Shown: positions 1 to 8,174 of the stretch, piece by piece
Layout: each line of letters starts with the position of its first letter
Numbering within the stretch: the first letter of the stretch is position 1
Assembly: GCA_007123985.1 (NCBI GenBank)
Contig: SLGA01000130.1
Location: 1 to 31,588 of the forward strand
Reading direction: 5' to 3'
From: Balneolaceae bacterium
GTDB taxonomy: Bacteria; Bacteroidota; Rhodothermia; Balneolales; Balneolaceae
Length of the DNA stretch: 31,588 bases
Notes under the pieces: generated by a model
The model's database searches: none
Told to the model about the DNA's origin: nothing
The model's input: only the letters and a program-made list of their open reading frames with translations
Translations under genes and position numbers: made by a program

Positions 1-2
1 CG

Positions 3-503
3 ACAGGAGATGATTTTCTGGCCAAAGTATGCATCGATTGGGAAAAGGAAGCACTAAAAGCGCAAGAGTTGGAAGTTCGTGTGGCAATTCCCAGGATAGG
101 AATTGTGCTTGAAGAGGATGGTGGTGTGGCAGAAAAAATGTTACTCCCATTCAAACTATTTGTGGGTGGGCCAATTGGTTCAGGCAATCAATATGTTCCT
201 TGGATTCACATGAAAGATCTTTGCAATGCAATACTCTATCCTATTGAGAATAGTGAATTCTCGGGTCCATATAACGCCTGCGGACCAAATCCGGCTACAA
301 TGAATGAGCTTGCAAAAAAAATGGGATTGGTTTTGGGCAGACCTTCTATTTTCAGAGTTCCGGAATTTGTTCTTAATGTAGCTTTAGGAGAGGCTGCACA
401 ACCGGTTTTAAGCAGCCTGAATGTGAAGCCAAAAGTGCTTGAAGTTTCTGGCTTTGAGTTTGCATTCCCTGATCTTGAAGAAGCCCTTGCAGATATCCTT
501 TAA
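3..503 (+). CDS. TIGR01777-family NAD-dependent epimerase, C-terminal part (5' truncated by window)
   Basis: This is the last 166 codons of a sugar-epimerase-like oxidoreductase of the TIGR01777/YfcH type. The reading frame is open from base 3, so the real start lies outside the window; the first possible internal start (TTG at 69) would cut the Rossmann-like domain and is not a true start. Family features visible are the GSGNQYVPWIHMKDL stretch, the NACGPNPATMNEL segment, and the C-terminal DUF1731-like tail (RPSIFRVPEFVL, GEAAQPVL, FAFPDLEEAL). Family members are cytoplasmic short-chain dehydrogenase relatives whose substrate is mostly unknown. The gene converges on the lipoprotein gene on the other strand, with a structured 119-bp spacer between them. 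The family call is firm; the function is not known. Confidence 0.85.
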   Translation, partial: TGDDFLAKVCIDWEKEALKAQELEVRVAIPRIGIVLEEDGGVAEKMLLPFKLFVGGPIGSGNQYVPWIHMKDLCNAILYPIENSEFSGPYNACGPNPATMNELAKKMGLVLGRPSIFRVPEFVLNVALGEAAQPVLSSLNVKPKVLEVSGFEFAFPDLEEALADIL

Positions 504-504
504 C

Positions 505-598
505 GTGAGTTCGAGATAAAACATTAAAAATTGAACCAAAAAATCCCTTCCTTAATAAGGAGGGGAGACTCTATTCTGGTCTCTGATGTCGAACTCAC
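505..598. repeat. Nested inverted-repeat element between convergent genes
   Basis: A perfect 10-bp outer inverted repeat (GTGAGTTCGA at 505-514 and TCGAACTCAC at 589-598) encloses an inner hairpin at 544-566. The inner hairpin has arms TCCCTTCCTT and AAGGAGGGGA, which pair fully if one G-T wobble is allowed. A third small stem (GAGAC 565-569, GTCTC 579-583) overlaps its end. There is no U-tract, so this is not a classical intrinsic terminator. Its size and the outer and inner palindromes suggest a small repeated palindromic (MITE-like) unit, or a structured bidirectional transcription end. No second copy is seen in this window. Confidence 0.55.
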
Positions 599-622
599 AT
601 TACGTTAGATCAGAAAAGCACA

Positions 623-3286
623 TTATGGAGAACTTTCTCTTCGGGTGAAATGAATAGTCCAGCACTGCAGGCCGTCTCTTGTTTGGGTGATGATCTCTTT
701 GTTCCCGTCTCCGAAGAAATCTACAATCAGAGGGTGCCTCATTCCGGTAGTAGGTAGTTCCCCGTGCCTCTCACCACTTAAAATATCCCATGCATATAAC
801 CTGCCGAAATCAGCAAGAGCTACAATGTCTTCACGATTATCACTATTGATGTCTGTAATAACCGGTGAAAAATGATCGGCGGAAGGTTGGCCGAGAGATT
901 GAGTAAAGTGCAGCTCTCCGTCTGAACCATACAGAAAGATGGATCCGTTGGATGATTGCAACAGAACAAAATCATCCCGGAAAAGCCCTTCATCTCCTCG
1001 TAGCATAACTGAATGTGAAGCAGGTGTGGAGTTCAGGCTGCTGTTTGATACCGGCAAGGACTGCACATAAAGTGAATCGGAACGGTGAGTGGTTGAGAAT
1101 TCATCAGAAAAAAGTGCAGATGTCCCGATACTATATACATTTCCGTCGTACCCTGAGGCAACAATATGATTACGAAATGCAGCCGGGGACCCGCTGATTT
1201 GTGTAGATAAAAAGACCGGAAACCCATTTCTTCGCTGCCCGTTGATATTCCATGCATGGAGCGCATTTTCTGCAATTACAAACAGCGACTGCTGCCCGGA
1301 AACTTCGCTGATAAACGGCCGAGAACGCACGGTGGCATTGGTGCTTTGAGGCCAGCCATTAATTGCCTGTCCACGGGCATTCAGTATATGTACACGGCGG
1401 TCTGCAGTGGCAAGTATCATTTCAGCTACACCGTTGCCGGTAATGTCCATTACGGTTAGCGGTGTGGTGATAGCTTCACCAAGCTGAACCGGGAAATTTG
1501 GCAAAATTTCACCTTCACGATTCCATGCATAAACTTTATCGCCGGCCGCCTGCATGATGATGTTTTGATTATTTCCGTACCAGTCATAAATCACGGGCGA
1601 TCCAATCGGCACGTCTGTTTCCGTATCGGCTTGTAGTACAAGCGTGCCGTCTGTTGCGAGAACGTAAACAAAACCGTCATCCGCAGAGAAGATCACTTCA
1701 TTTCGGGAACTTCCTGTTATATCGGCCAGAACTGCTTTTCCGGTGATATCTGCACCGCCAAGAGGAAACACCCACTCATCGCGGAATGGGCGTTCGGTGC
1801 GTTCCTGTTCAAAATTGGTTAACTGAACCAGCAGACTTTGCCCATTTTCGCTGAGCTGAGTAGTTGCCACAAACCGATCGAACTGCCCGAGAACAGTGCC
1901 TACATAATTTTGCGGATAAAGCCAGGGCTGTACATATCTTCCAAACCTGCCGGCATCAACATAGGTAATTGAACTTAATGATGACGAAAAAGACTGCCTG
2001 ATTTTTTGGTAGTCATCATCAAAAAACATAACTCTTCGTCGCTCAGCGTCGCCGCCAACGCTTTCTGCCAGTCCGTTTCGTTGTGCAATAGCTGCAACTC
2101 TGTCGTACAGGGTAATATAAAAATCAGTATTGGGATATAGTTCAGACCCAAAAAGTTTCCCGATGATTGTGCTATTAATGAAATAAGTCTGATCGTTCCG
2201 AATAGCCAAACCTTCTTCCGAAAGCTCATCGAATACTGATTTTATTCTGTTTAAATTCTGAAGAGAACGAAGGTATAGATATTCGCTGGTGCTGGCCGGT
2301 CCGGAGTCTGCAAAAGAAACAAAAGCAACTTCATTTCCCAGGTATTGTCTAAGTTCGCGGATTAGGGTTTGGTTTGAATTGAGGTAATTATCTGTATCCG
2401 TTTCTGATTCAAACTCGTCAAGGTTGATGTTTACAGGAGAGGACCGAAATATGGAAAACGAGGCGGCGTTTATCGGTATATATCTGTCAAGAGTAAATCC
2501 GGAGGCCGCTGAAGAATAGAGGGTTACAAGGTTTGATTTTTCGGTATCAAGCTCTATTTCACCGGTGAATTGCCAGTTCCATTCCTGCCCATCAATTTGT
2601 TGAAACTGAAAAGAAGCTGCATTTGTGCCTCTGAAAATATCATACAAAAATGGCCTGTAGGTAACCTGTGCAATTTGCCTTGTTAAAAGATCAAGGCCGG
2701 GAGTGTTAAAAATTACGGAGCCGGGTGATGCCTGCTCACGGGTTACACCCGCTGTTTCTTCCCTGCCATACATGGTGCGAATCATGCTTTCAATGGCTCT
2801 GCTCGATTCTGAAAATATCGTATAACTGTCAAATTCAGCGATGAAGATAATACGATCCGAAAAGAATAGCTTTTCAATGGTGAACCCCAAAAAATCATAA
2901 TTTTTTTGCTCGAATTCCGGCTGATAGTTGCCGGTTAAATAATTCAAAAGCCCGGGCTTGGTTTGCGTTATCCAGGCGGGCTGCCAGTCGTTCGAGGTAT
3001 CCGGATAGAGCAGCATAGCCTCTACGGTAACCAATTCTTCACTGCTGCTCTGAATTGTGGAAACTAACTGAAATGCTGTTGGGCTTATATCGTCAAACAA
3101 CGGGATGACGGGTGAAGAGAGCAGCTCGTCGAGGGTGGTGTTGGCTTCTGGAACTATTACAAACAGAGTTGAGCCGGGAATAAAATCAGACCAGTGATCT
3201 ACCGTCGGTTTACCACATCCCCATAAAAGAAGTACAACAAGCAGAATGAATGAACTAATTGCGCGTTTCGAATGATTGATTATCAC
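623..3286 (-). CDS. Large lipoprotein with C-terminal beta-propeller-like (PQQ/FG-GAP-like) repeats
   Basis: This 887-residue envelope protein is of unknown function. Translation starts at a GTG (3284-3286) with no clear Shine-Dalgarno site. The N-terminus is a lipoprotein signal (residues 1-23, hydrophobic core SSFILLVVLLLW) with Cys24 as the likely lipidated residue. Residues about 30-500 resemble the DUF3352 type of uncharacterised extracytoplasmic domain (opening SDFIPGSTLFVIVPEA). From about residue 505 to 880 there are repeated blade-like units of the kind VLADITGSSRNEVIFSADDG, VMDITGNGVAEMILATADRR and ITDINSDNREDIVALADFG, as in VCBS/FG-GAP and PQQ-like propellers. It is read divergently from the BatA-like gene and shares a 109-bp palindrome-rich control region with it. 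A role as an envelope scaffold or binding protein is inference. Confidence 0.8.
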   Translation of the reverse strand: MIINHSKRAISSFILLVVLLLWGCGKPTVDHWSDFIPGSTLFVIVPEANTTLDELLSSPVIPLFDDISPTAFQLVSTIQSSSEELVTVEAMLLYPDTSNDWQPAWITQTKPGLLNYLTGNYQPEFEQKNYDFLGFTIEKLFFSDRIIFIAEFDSYTIFSESSRAIESMIRTMYGREETAGVTREQASPGSVIFNTPGLDLLTRQIAQVTYRPFLYDIFRGTNAASFQFQQIDGQEWNWQFTGEIELDTEKSNLVTLYSSAASGFTLDRYIPINAASFSIFRSSPVNINLDEFESETDTDNYLNSNQTLIRELRQYLGNEVAFVSFADSGPASTSEYLYLRSLQNLNRIKSVFDELSEEGLAIRNDQTYFINSTIIGKLFGSELYPNTDFYITLYDRVAAIAQRNGLAESVGGDAERRRVMFFDDDYQKIRQSFSSSLSSITYVDAGRFGRYVQPWLYPQNYVGTVLGQFDRFVATTQLSENGQSLLVQLTNFEQERTERPFRDEWVFPLGGADITGKAVLADITGSSRNEVIFSADDGFVYVLATDGTLVLQADTETDVPIGSPVIYDWYGNNQNIIMQAAGDKVYAWNREGEILPNFPVQLGEAITTPLTVMDITGNGVAEMILATADRRVHILNARGQAINGWPQSTNATVRSRPFISEVSGQQSLFVIAENALHAWNINGQRRNGFPVFLSTQISGSPAAFRNHIVASGYDGNVYSIGTSALFSDEFSTTHRSDSLYVQSLPVSNSSLNSTPASHSVMLRGDEGLFRDDFVLLQSSNGSIFLYGSDGELHFTQSLGQPSADHFSPVITDINSDNREDIVALADFGRLYAWDILSGERHGELPTTGMRHPLIVDFFGDGNKEIITQTRDGLQCWTIHFTRRESSP

Positions 3287-3395
3287 TGAATTCCGAATAA
3301 TATGTTTGTTAGGGATTGGTTATAACCATAGCTTAACGATCCTTTACAGTTTTGTTCCAAACTGTAAACCTGTCAAGGTAAAAACTTTTTGATAA
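3287..3395. promoter_or_regulatory. Divergent control region with two perfect palindromes
   Basis: This 109-bp gap separates the divergent lipoprotein and BatA-like genes. It holds a perfect 12-bp palindrome TGGTTATAACCA at 3317-3328, and a perfect 10-bp inverted repeat (TTTACAGTTT at 3343-3352, AAACTGTAAA at 3359-3368) around a 6-nt spacer. Both could be operators for a dimeric repressor or activator. The second could also fold as a hairpin in the leader of the BatA-like mRNA. No U-tract follows either. The two signals are certain as sequence; their role is inferred. Confidence 0.5.
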
Positions 3396-5510
3396 ATGAG
3401 TTTTCTTAATCCGCTTTTTTTATTTGATCTCTTAACGGTTGCTGTGCCTCTATTGATATATCTGCTGAATATCAAAAAGCCCAAAAGAATTCAGTTTTCT
3501 ACACTGGCCTTTTTCGAATCGCTTAAAACCACAGCTCTAAAACGGATTAAAATCAAAAGATGGCTTTTATTGGCAGTGCGTTGCCTTGCAATTATAGTTT
3601 TGGTTGTGGCGGCTTCAAGGCCGTTTATGCCTCCAGAATTTAACTGGATTAGCAACCAGGAACCAAGGATGATTGGCGTACTTATAGATAATAGTCCGTC
3701 GATGGAGCGGGTTGACAGAAACGGCCCCTATTACGAACAAGCTCTGAGCCTTGCACGTGATTTGATAGCTCTAACCGAAAACAACGACAGGACTGTACTA
3801 AATGTAACAAACGGAGAGTCGCTGAATTTACCACCTCTAACCAAACAGGCAGCGGAACGCAGACTTGGAGAGATTGAAATTGCAAACGCGGGCAACTATC
3901 TCAAAGAACGTGTTGATGCCTTTCGGAATCAATTTGAGTCAACCGGAATGAGCAACTCTGTGCTCTATATTATTTCAGACGCACAGGAAAGTCAGTTTTC
4001 AAAGCTTTTGGAGGATGAATCTGATGAGTTCGAAAACCTTCGCGTGCAAGTTTTAAATGTGGGTGATTCTCAAACCATAAACGTTGGGTTTGAACAGGTA
4101 GCGATAGAAATGGGAGGGATTGAGGAGGCATCGTCCGTACAAATTCGCGCTGAATTACGAAATTTCGGAGACGGTGATGCGAACAATATTTCACTGAGCT
4201 TGCTGATTGAAGATGAACTCATTGCACAACAAACATTAAACATTGAGCGTGATGCTCTTCATGATGTGGTTTTTGATTTACCGATACCCAATAACAGCAG
4301 AAATATTGCCGCCGAACTCTTAATTGAGGGAGACGAGCTTTCGTTTGATAACCGATATTACGCAGCAATACAGCTGCCTGAAAAAAGAGAAATTCTTGTT
4401 CTGAATGAGCCGGGAGCTTCGCGAAGCATGCAATCCTATCTCACTCCGCTTCTGCAGGCTGCAGCTGAGGAATCGAACAGGTTTGAGTTTCGATTTCAAA
4501 CACCTGATGCCATCCAGGTAGCTGATATTTTTCAATATGATGCGGTTATTCTCGACGGGATCCGAAATATTCCGGATTTTTTAAGCCAGTCTTTGCTCGA
4601 ACATGTACAGGCCGGTGCAGGGCTCCTGTTATTGCCGGCAGCAGATGGTAGTGTAACAGGTTACAACCGGTTGCTGAGTTTCAGCGGATCCGGCAGCTAC
4701 ACAAATGTAACAGGCAGCTACGGTTCATTCAATCCAATCGACAGGATGGCTCCGCCTGCAGAAGGCCACCCCATTCTCGATATGATATTTGATAAACAGG
4801 AGGATGAAGAGATCAGGCTGAATGTGCCTGAGATTTTCTATTATTATGAAATTGATACCCGGGACCGCGGCGCTGATGTTACCATTCTCCGCACAACAAC
4901 CGGCCGGCCGCTTCTGAGTGAGGCGCGCGTTGGTAGCGGCAGATTTATTTACTCAGCACTTGGAAGTGATCCGGGGTGGTCTAATTTTCCGATCAAACCG
5001 TTTTTCGCGCCCCTCATGTATCGAACTATTGATTATCTTGTACAGGGTGAAGGAGCAGTTATTCGCGATCATACACTTGGTGAGCCATTTCGCGCAATGC
5101 CGGGAACCGGTTTTGATAACGCCGAACTCGAAATAGCAGGCGAAACGATCCTGCCGGAAATACGCCAGACATTTCGGGGGGCTGAAATCACCTATCCGGC
5201 GATTGAGTGGACGCCGGGCTGGCTGAAGATTCATTCGGGTGAAAACAGCCTTCTTTTTTCAGTTAACCAGCATGCAATGGAATCGGCGTTGGATGCGTTA
5301 TCTTCTACAGACCTTGAGGAATCACTCGCCGGTAAATTTGAACAGGTTGCGGTATCCCGAGTAGTTGAGGATGCATCCGGCTTTCTCGCAGAACTTGAAA
5401 TGGCCTCTTTCGGCCGCGAAATCTGGTATTGGTTTGTTTTAATGGGTATCCTTTTGTTACTATTAGAGTCAATAATCTCCCGACATTATAAAGCTGAAAC
5501 AATTGAATGA
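3396..5510 (+). CDS. BatA-like membrane protein with vWA-like domain
   Basis: This 704-residue inner-membrane protein belongs to the aerotolerance-related BatA group. The N-terminus carries the two-helix BatA domain (TIGR02226-like): helix one about residues 5-25, the basic stretch KKPKRIQFSTLAFFESLK, and helix two about 56-75 before a periplasmic part. A vWA-like domain follows with a DxSxS MIDAS motif (D98, S100, S102 in LIDNSPSM) and a later acidic SDAQES segment. The middle (about 240-650) looks like beta-rich, CARDB- and glutamine-amidotransferase-like extracytoplasmic regions. A last helix lies near residues 674-692. The stop overlaps the next start in ATGA, implying translational coupling. 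No MoxR ATPase or DUF58 partner, usually found beside BatA, is present in the window. Confidence 0.85.
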   Translation: MSFLNPLFLFDLLTVAVPLLIYLLNIKKPKRIQFSTLAFFESLKTTALKRIKIKRWLLLAVRCLAIIVLVVAASRPFMPPEFNWISNQEPRMIGVLIDNSPSMERVDRNGPYYEQALSLARDLIALTENNDRTVLNVTNGESLNLPPLTKQAAERRLGEIEIANAGNYLKERVDAFRNQFESTGMSNSVLYIISDAQESQFSKLLEDESDEFENLRVQVLNVGDSQTINVGFEQVAIEMGGIEEASSVQIRAELRNFGDGDANNISLSLLIEDELIAQQTLNIERDALHDVVFDLPIPNNSRNIAAELLIEGDELSFDNRYYAAIQLPEKREILVLNEPGASRSMQSYLTPLLQAAAEESNRFEFRFQTPDAIQVADIFQYDAVILDGIRNIPDFLSQSLLEHVQAGAGLLLLPAADGSVTGYNRLLSFSGSGSYTNVTGSYGSFNPIDRMAPPAEGHPILDMIFDKQEDEEIRLNVPEIFYYYEIDTRDRGADVTILRTTTGRPLLSEARVGSGRFIYSALGSDPGWSNFPIKPFFAPLMYRTIDYLVQGEGAVIRDHTLGEPFRAMPGTGFDNAELEIAGETILPEIRQTFRGAEITYPAIEWTPGWLKIHSGENSLLFSVNQHAMESALDALSSTDLEESLAGKFEQVAVSRVVEDASGFLAELEMASFGREIWYWFVLMGILLLLLESIISRHYKAETIE

Positions 5511-6094
5511 GCCTCTCAACTGATATATACAGTCTATTTGTTTTGCTTCTGGCGCTTTTTACTATAGGCTCCACTTTCTTAGCAGCATACACAGTTGCGA
5601 ATGCGTTCAGGCTGAGGAACATACGTATCAGCTGGAAATCGGGTAAATTTGCTGGTTACCCTCTCTTTTCAACTCTTTTTCTTGCGTTTTCGATTGTTGT
5701 TACTGTGTTGGTTTTTGTTAATCAAATTGAGCAATACTATACCATAATGGGATGTTACGTATGGATGGGAGCTTCGTGGTTTGTTTCCAGTTACTTTACA
5801 TCGAAAGCATACATTACCGATCACGGGATTGTTAAAAACATAAACGATCCCTCCCAAACCATTGCGTGGCACCAGATCAACGATTACGTAGAAAAACCCT
5901 CTTCCAAAGGTTCTGATTACGTTTTTATCTACCAGGAGCAGACCGAATCTATGCTTAGCAAGCGATTAATCCGGCTCGAACTCTTTGTGCCGGACAGAAA
6001 AACCGGTAAATTTGATAAGATTGTTGCTCTGAAGATTGGCAAAATCATGACACCTGTAGCAGATTCATCGTTCGATTTTAAAGCGTTTGAATAA
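5507..6094 (+). CDS. Hypothetical membrane protein with three helices and a PH-like C-terminal region
   Basis: I do not recognise a named family for this 195-residue protein. Hydrophobic segments lie at about residues 8-32, 52-74 and 77-97. They are followed by a soluble region (about 98-195) whose AYITDHGIVKNI pattern resembles bacterial PH-like/DUF5673-type domains found after membrane helices. The start overlaps the stop of the BatA-like gene by 4 bases (ATGA), so the two are very likely co-translated and may act together at the inner membrane. There is no signal peptide or lipobox. A short gap of 27 bases leads to hflX, so all three may share a transcript. Confidence 0.75.
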   Translation: MSLSTDIYSLFVLLLALFTIGSTFLAAYTVANAFRLRNIRISWKSGKFAGYPLFSTLFLAFSIVVTVLVFVNQIEQYYTIMGCYVWMGASWFVSSYFTSKAYITDHGIVKNINDPSQTIAWHQINDYVEKPSSKGSDYVFIYQEQTESMLSKRLIRLELFVPDRKTGKFDKIVALKIGKIMTPVADSSFDFKAFE

Positions 6095-6121
6095 CTATTT
6101 TCAATTTTACCAAACTCTAAT

Positions 6122-7408
6122 TTGTTAGAAGATTTAAGAAAACCATCTCTTGAGAAGGAACGTGCAGTATTAATCGGGCTTTTTGGCCCCGATGTGCCCA
6201 GGGGGCTTGCGGAAGAATATATCGACGAACTGATGTTGCTGAGTGATACTGCCGGCGCTAAAACCGTTGAAAAAATATTGCAAAACCGCCCGCACCCCGA
6301 CCCAACTACATTTGTTGGTAAAGGCAAATTGAACGAGCTGAAACAGATAGTTGCCGAAAAAAATGCTGATATACTTATTTTCGATGATGATTTATCATCC
6401 ACACAGATCCGTAACATCGAGAAGGTAACGAAAGTTAAAGTGCTCGACCGAAGCGGTTTAATCTTAGATATATTTGCATCGCGTGCTAAAACAGCAGCCG
6501 CAAAAACTCAGGTTGAACTTGCTCAGCTGCAGTATCTGTTGCCGCGTCTAACCAGGTTCTGGACACACCTCTCCCGCCAGAAAGGAGGTATTGGTACTAA
6601 GGGTCCCGGTGAAACTCAAATTGAGACCGACAGACGTCTTATTGGAAAGCGTATTTCAACGCTCAAGGAGAAACTCGATAAACTCGATAAACAACGAACT
6701 ACTCAGCGAAAAGGCCGCGAAAGCAATGTCCGCGTTGCACTTGTTGGTTATACAAATGCGGGTAAATCAACTTTAATGAATGCACTTGTTGAGGCAGATG
6801 TTTTTGCAGAGGACAGGCTTTTTGCCACACTCGATTCAACCGTGCGCCGTTTCGAGATGGAAAACCACGAAGTGCTTCTATCGGATACAGTTGGCTTTAT
6901 CAGAAAACTACCGCATCATCTCATTGAGAGTTTCAAGTCTACACTTGATGAAGTTCGGGATGCCGACATTCTGTTGCACGTTGTGGATGCATCAAGCAAT
7001 ATGATTGATGATTACATCTCTATAGTTAAAGATACACTCGAAGAACTTGAGATTAAGGATTACAAAACCATTTTGGTTCTCAACAAAGTAGATAAACTGA
7101 AGCCAGAGGAAGTTATGGAGCGGCAAAAAGAGTATCCAGGTGCGCTTTTTGTATCGGCTGCGCGGGGTATAGGGCTAACAAAGCTCGAAGAACGCCTCGA
7201 AAAACTTATTGAAGAAGATTATGTTACTTTTTCTTACAATGTACCGTTATCACACTATAAAGCGGTGGCTTTTCTGCACGAAACGGCCAATGTAACCAGC
7301 GAAAAATTTGAAGATAATTTTGTAGTCATAGAAGGAAGTGCAGCAAAAGCTGATCAAAAACGTTTTGAGGCAATACTTTCAGAAATAAACCCTATAGAAC
7401 AGGTGTAA
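6122..7408 (+). CDS. hflX: GTPase HflX
   Basis: HflX is a cytoplasmic GTPase that binds the 50S subunit and splits stalled or stress-inactivated ribosomes. The 428-residue length fits the family. The N-terminal HflX domain (about 15-200) ends with the glycine-rich loop GGIGTKGPGETQIETDRR. The G domain has a P-loop GYTNAGKST (from residue 209), the G3 motif DTVGF, and NKVD (G4). I accept the TTG start at 6122: the upstream frame soon meets a stop (6092-6094), and the first ATG (about codon 36) would remove conserved N-terminal sequence. The stop codon abuts the start of the CBS protein with no spacer. Confidence 0.95.
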   Translation: MLEDLRKPSLEKERAVLIGLFGPDVPRGLAEEYIDELMLLSDTAGAKTVEKILQNRPHPDPTTFVGKGKLNELKQIVAEKNADILIFDDDLSSTQIRNIEKVTKVKVLDRSGLILDIFASRAKTAAAKTQVELAQLQYLLPRLTRFWTHLSRQKGGIGTKGPGETQIETDRRLIGKRISTLKEKLDKLDKQRTTQRKGRESNVRVALVGYTNAGKSTLMNALVEADVFAEDRLFATLDSTVRRFEMENHEVLLSDTVGFIRKLPHHLIESFKSTLDEVRDADILLHVVDASSNMIDDYISIVKDTLEELEIKDYKTILVLNKVDKLKPEEVMERQKEYPGALFVSAARGIGLTKLEERLEKLIEEDYVTFSYNVPLSHYKAVAFLHETANVTSEKFEDNFVVIEGSAAKADQKRFEAILSEINPIEQV

Positions 7409-8077
7409 ATGTTAGCCAGAAATCTTCTAAACATCGAATTTAAGCCGTTACGGCCGGATAGTCCTGTATCCATGGCTCTTGCCAAAATGGATGCATGGCA
7501 ATCTTCAAGTATACCGGTAGTGGAGATGGTTACCAACGCATGCGTTGGGCACATTCTTTTTGACGATATTGCCGGATTTGCAGATGAGCGTACACCTATT
7601 TCGGAAGCTGAAATCAAAAACCCGATATATGTCAATGAAAATCAGCATGTTTTCGAAGTTGCCAGGCTGATGTTGCAGCACGAGGTCAGATTGCTCTCTG
7701 TAGTGGATGAAGCCGGAATATATCTCGGTATTATCGAAAAGAAGCAGGTTTTGGAGGCGCTCTCAAATATGCTGAATGTTGGTACAGCCGGTTCGGTAAT
7801 TACCGTTCAGATGTTTAAAGCAGATTTCACACTGGCAGAACTGGTACACCTGATCGAAACAGAAGATGCAAAAATTTTGGGCTTAACTGTTGAACAACCT
7901 GATCAGAATGATTCCATAATTCGTATCTCCATAAAGTTAAGCCTCAATGATACATCAGCCATTGTCTCATCGTTGCAGCGCCACGGCTACCTCACTACCA
8001 CTGAAAACAGAAACGATATCTATCAGATGGATCTGACTTCAAGAGCAGACGAATTGATGCGCTATCTCGATCTGTAA
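7409..8077 (+). CDS. CBS-domain protein with ACT-like C-terminus (AcuB-like)
   Basis: This is a 222-residue soluble protein. Residues about 1-130 hold a tandem CBS pair (SPVSMALAKMDAWQSSSIPVV, then NQHVFEVARLMLQHEVRLLSVVDEAG with YLGIIEKKQVLEAL), the usual adenine-nucleotide-sensing Bateman module. The C-terminal part (about 130-222) looks ACT-like: VITVQMFKADFTLAELVHLIE, then IRISIKLSLNDTSAIVSSLQRHGY. CBS plus ACT is the layout of AcuB-like proteins. No catalytic domain is attached, so it probably senses a ligand and regulates a partner. The start ATG directly follows the hflX stop with zero spacing, suggesting coupling to hflX. Confidence 0.85.
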   Translation: MLARNLLNIEFKPLRPDSPVSMALAKMDAWQSSSIPVVEMVTNACVGHILFDDIAGFADERTPISEAEIKNPIYVNENQHVFEVARLMLQHEVRLLSVVDEAGIYLGIIEKKQVLEALSNMLNVGTAGSVITVQMFKADFTLAELVHLIETEDAKILGLTVEQPDQNDSIIRISIKLSLNDTSAIVSSLQRHGYLTTTENRNDIYQMDLTSRADELMRYLDL

Positions 8078-8174
8078 AATCCTGAAATTGAAAAGGTTTT
8101 TCGGGAACAATAGTGCGTGAGTTGATATATTTGATAGGATGTTTTCACCATCATTTTCACAGACCGAATGATTC

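Noticed and set aside
5929..6417. A 162-codon antisense frame across the hflX start
   Set aside because: Ser/Asn-rich shadow with no domain; it overlaps two supported plus-strand genes.
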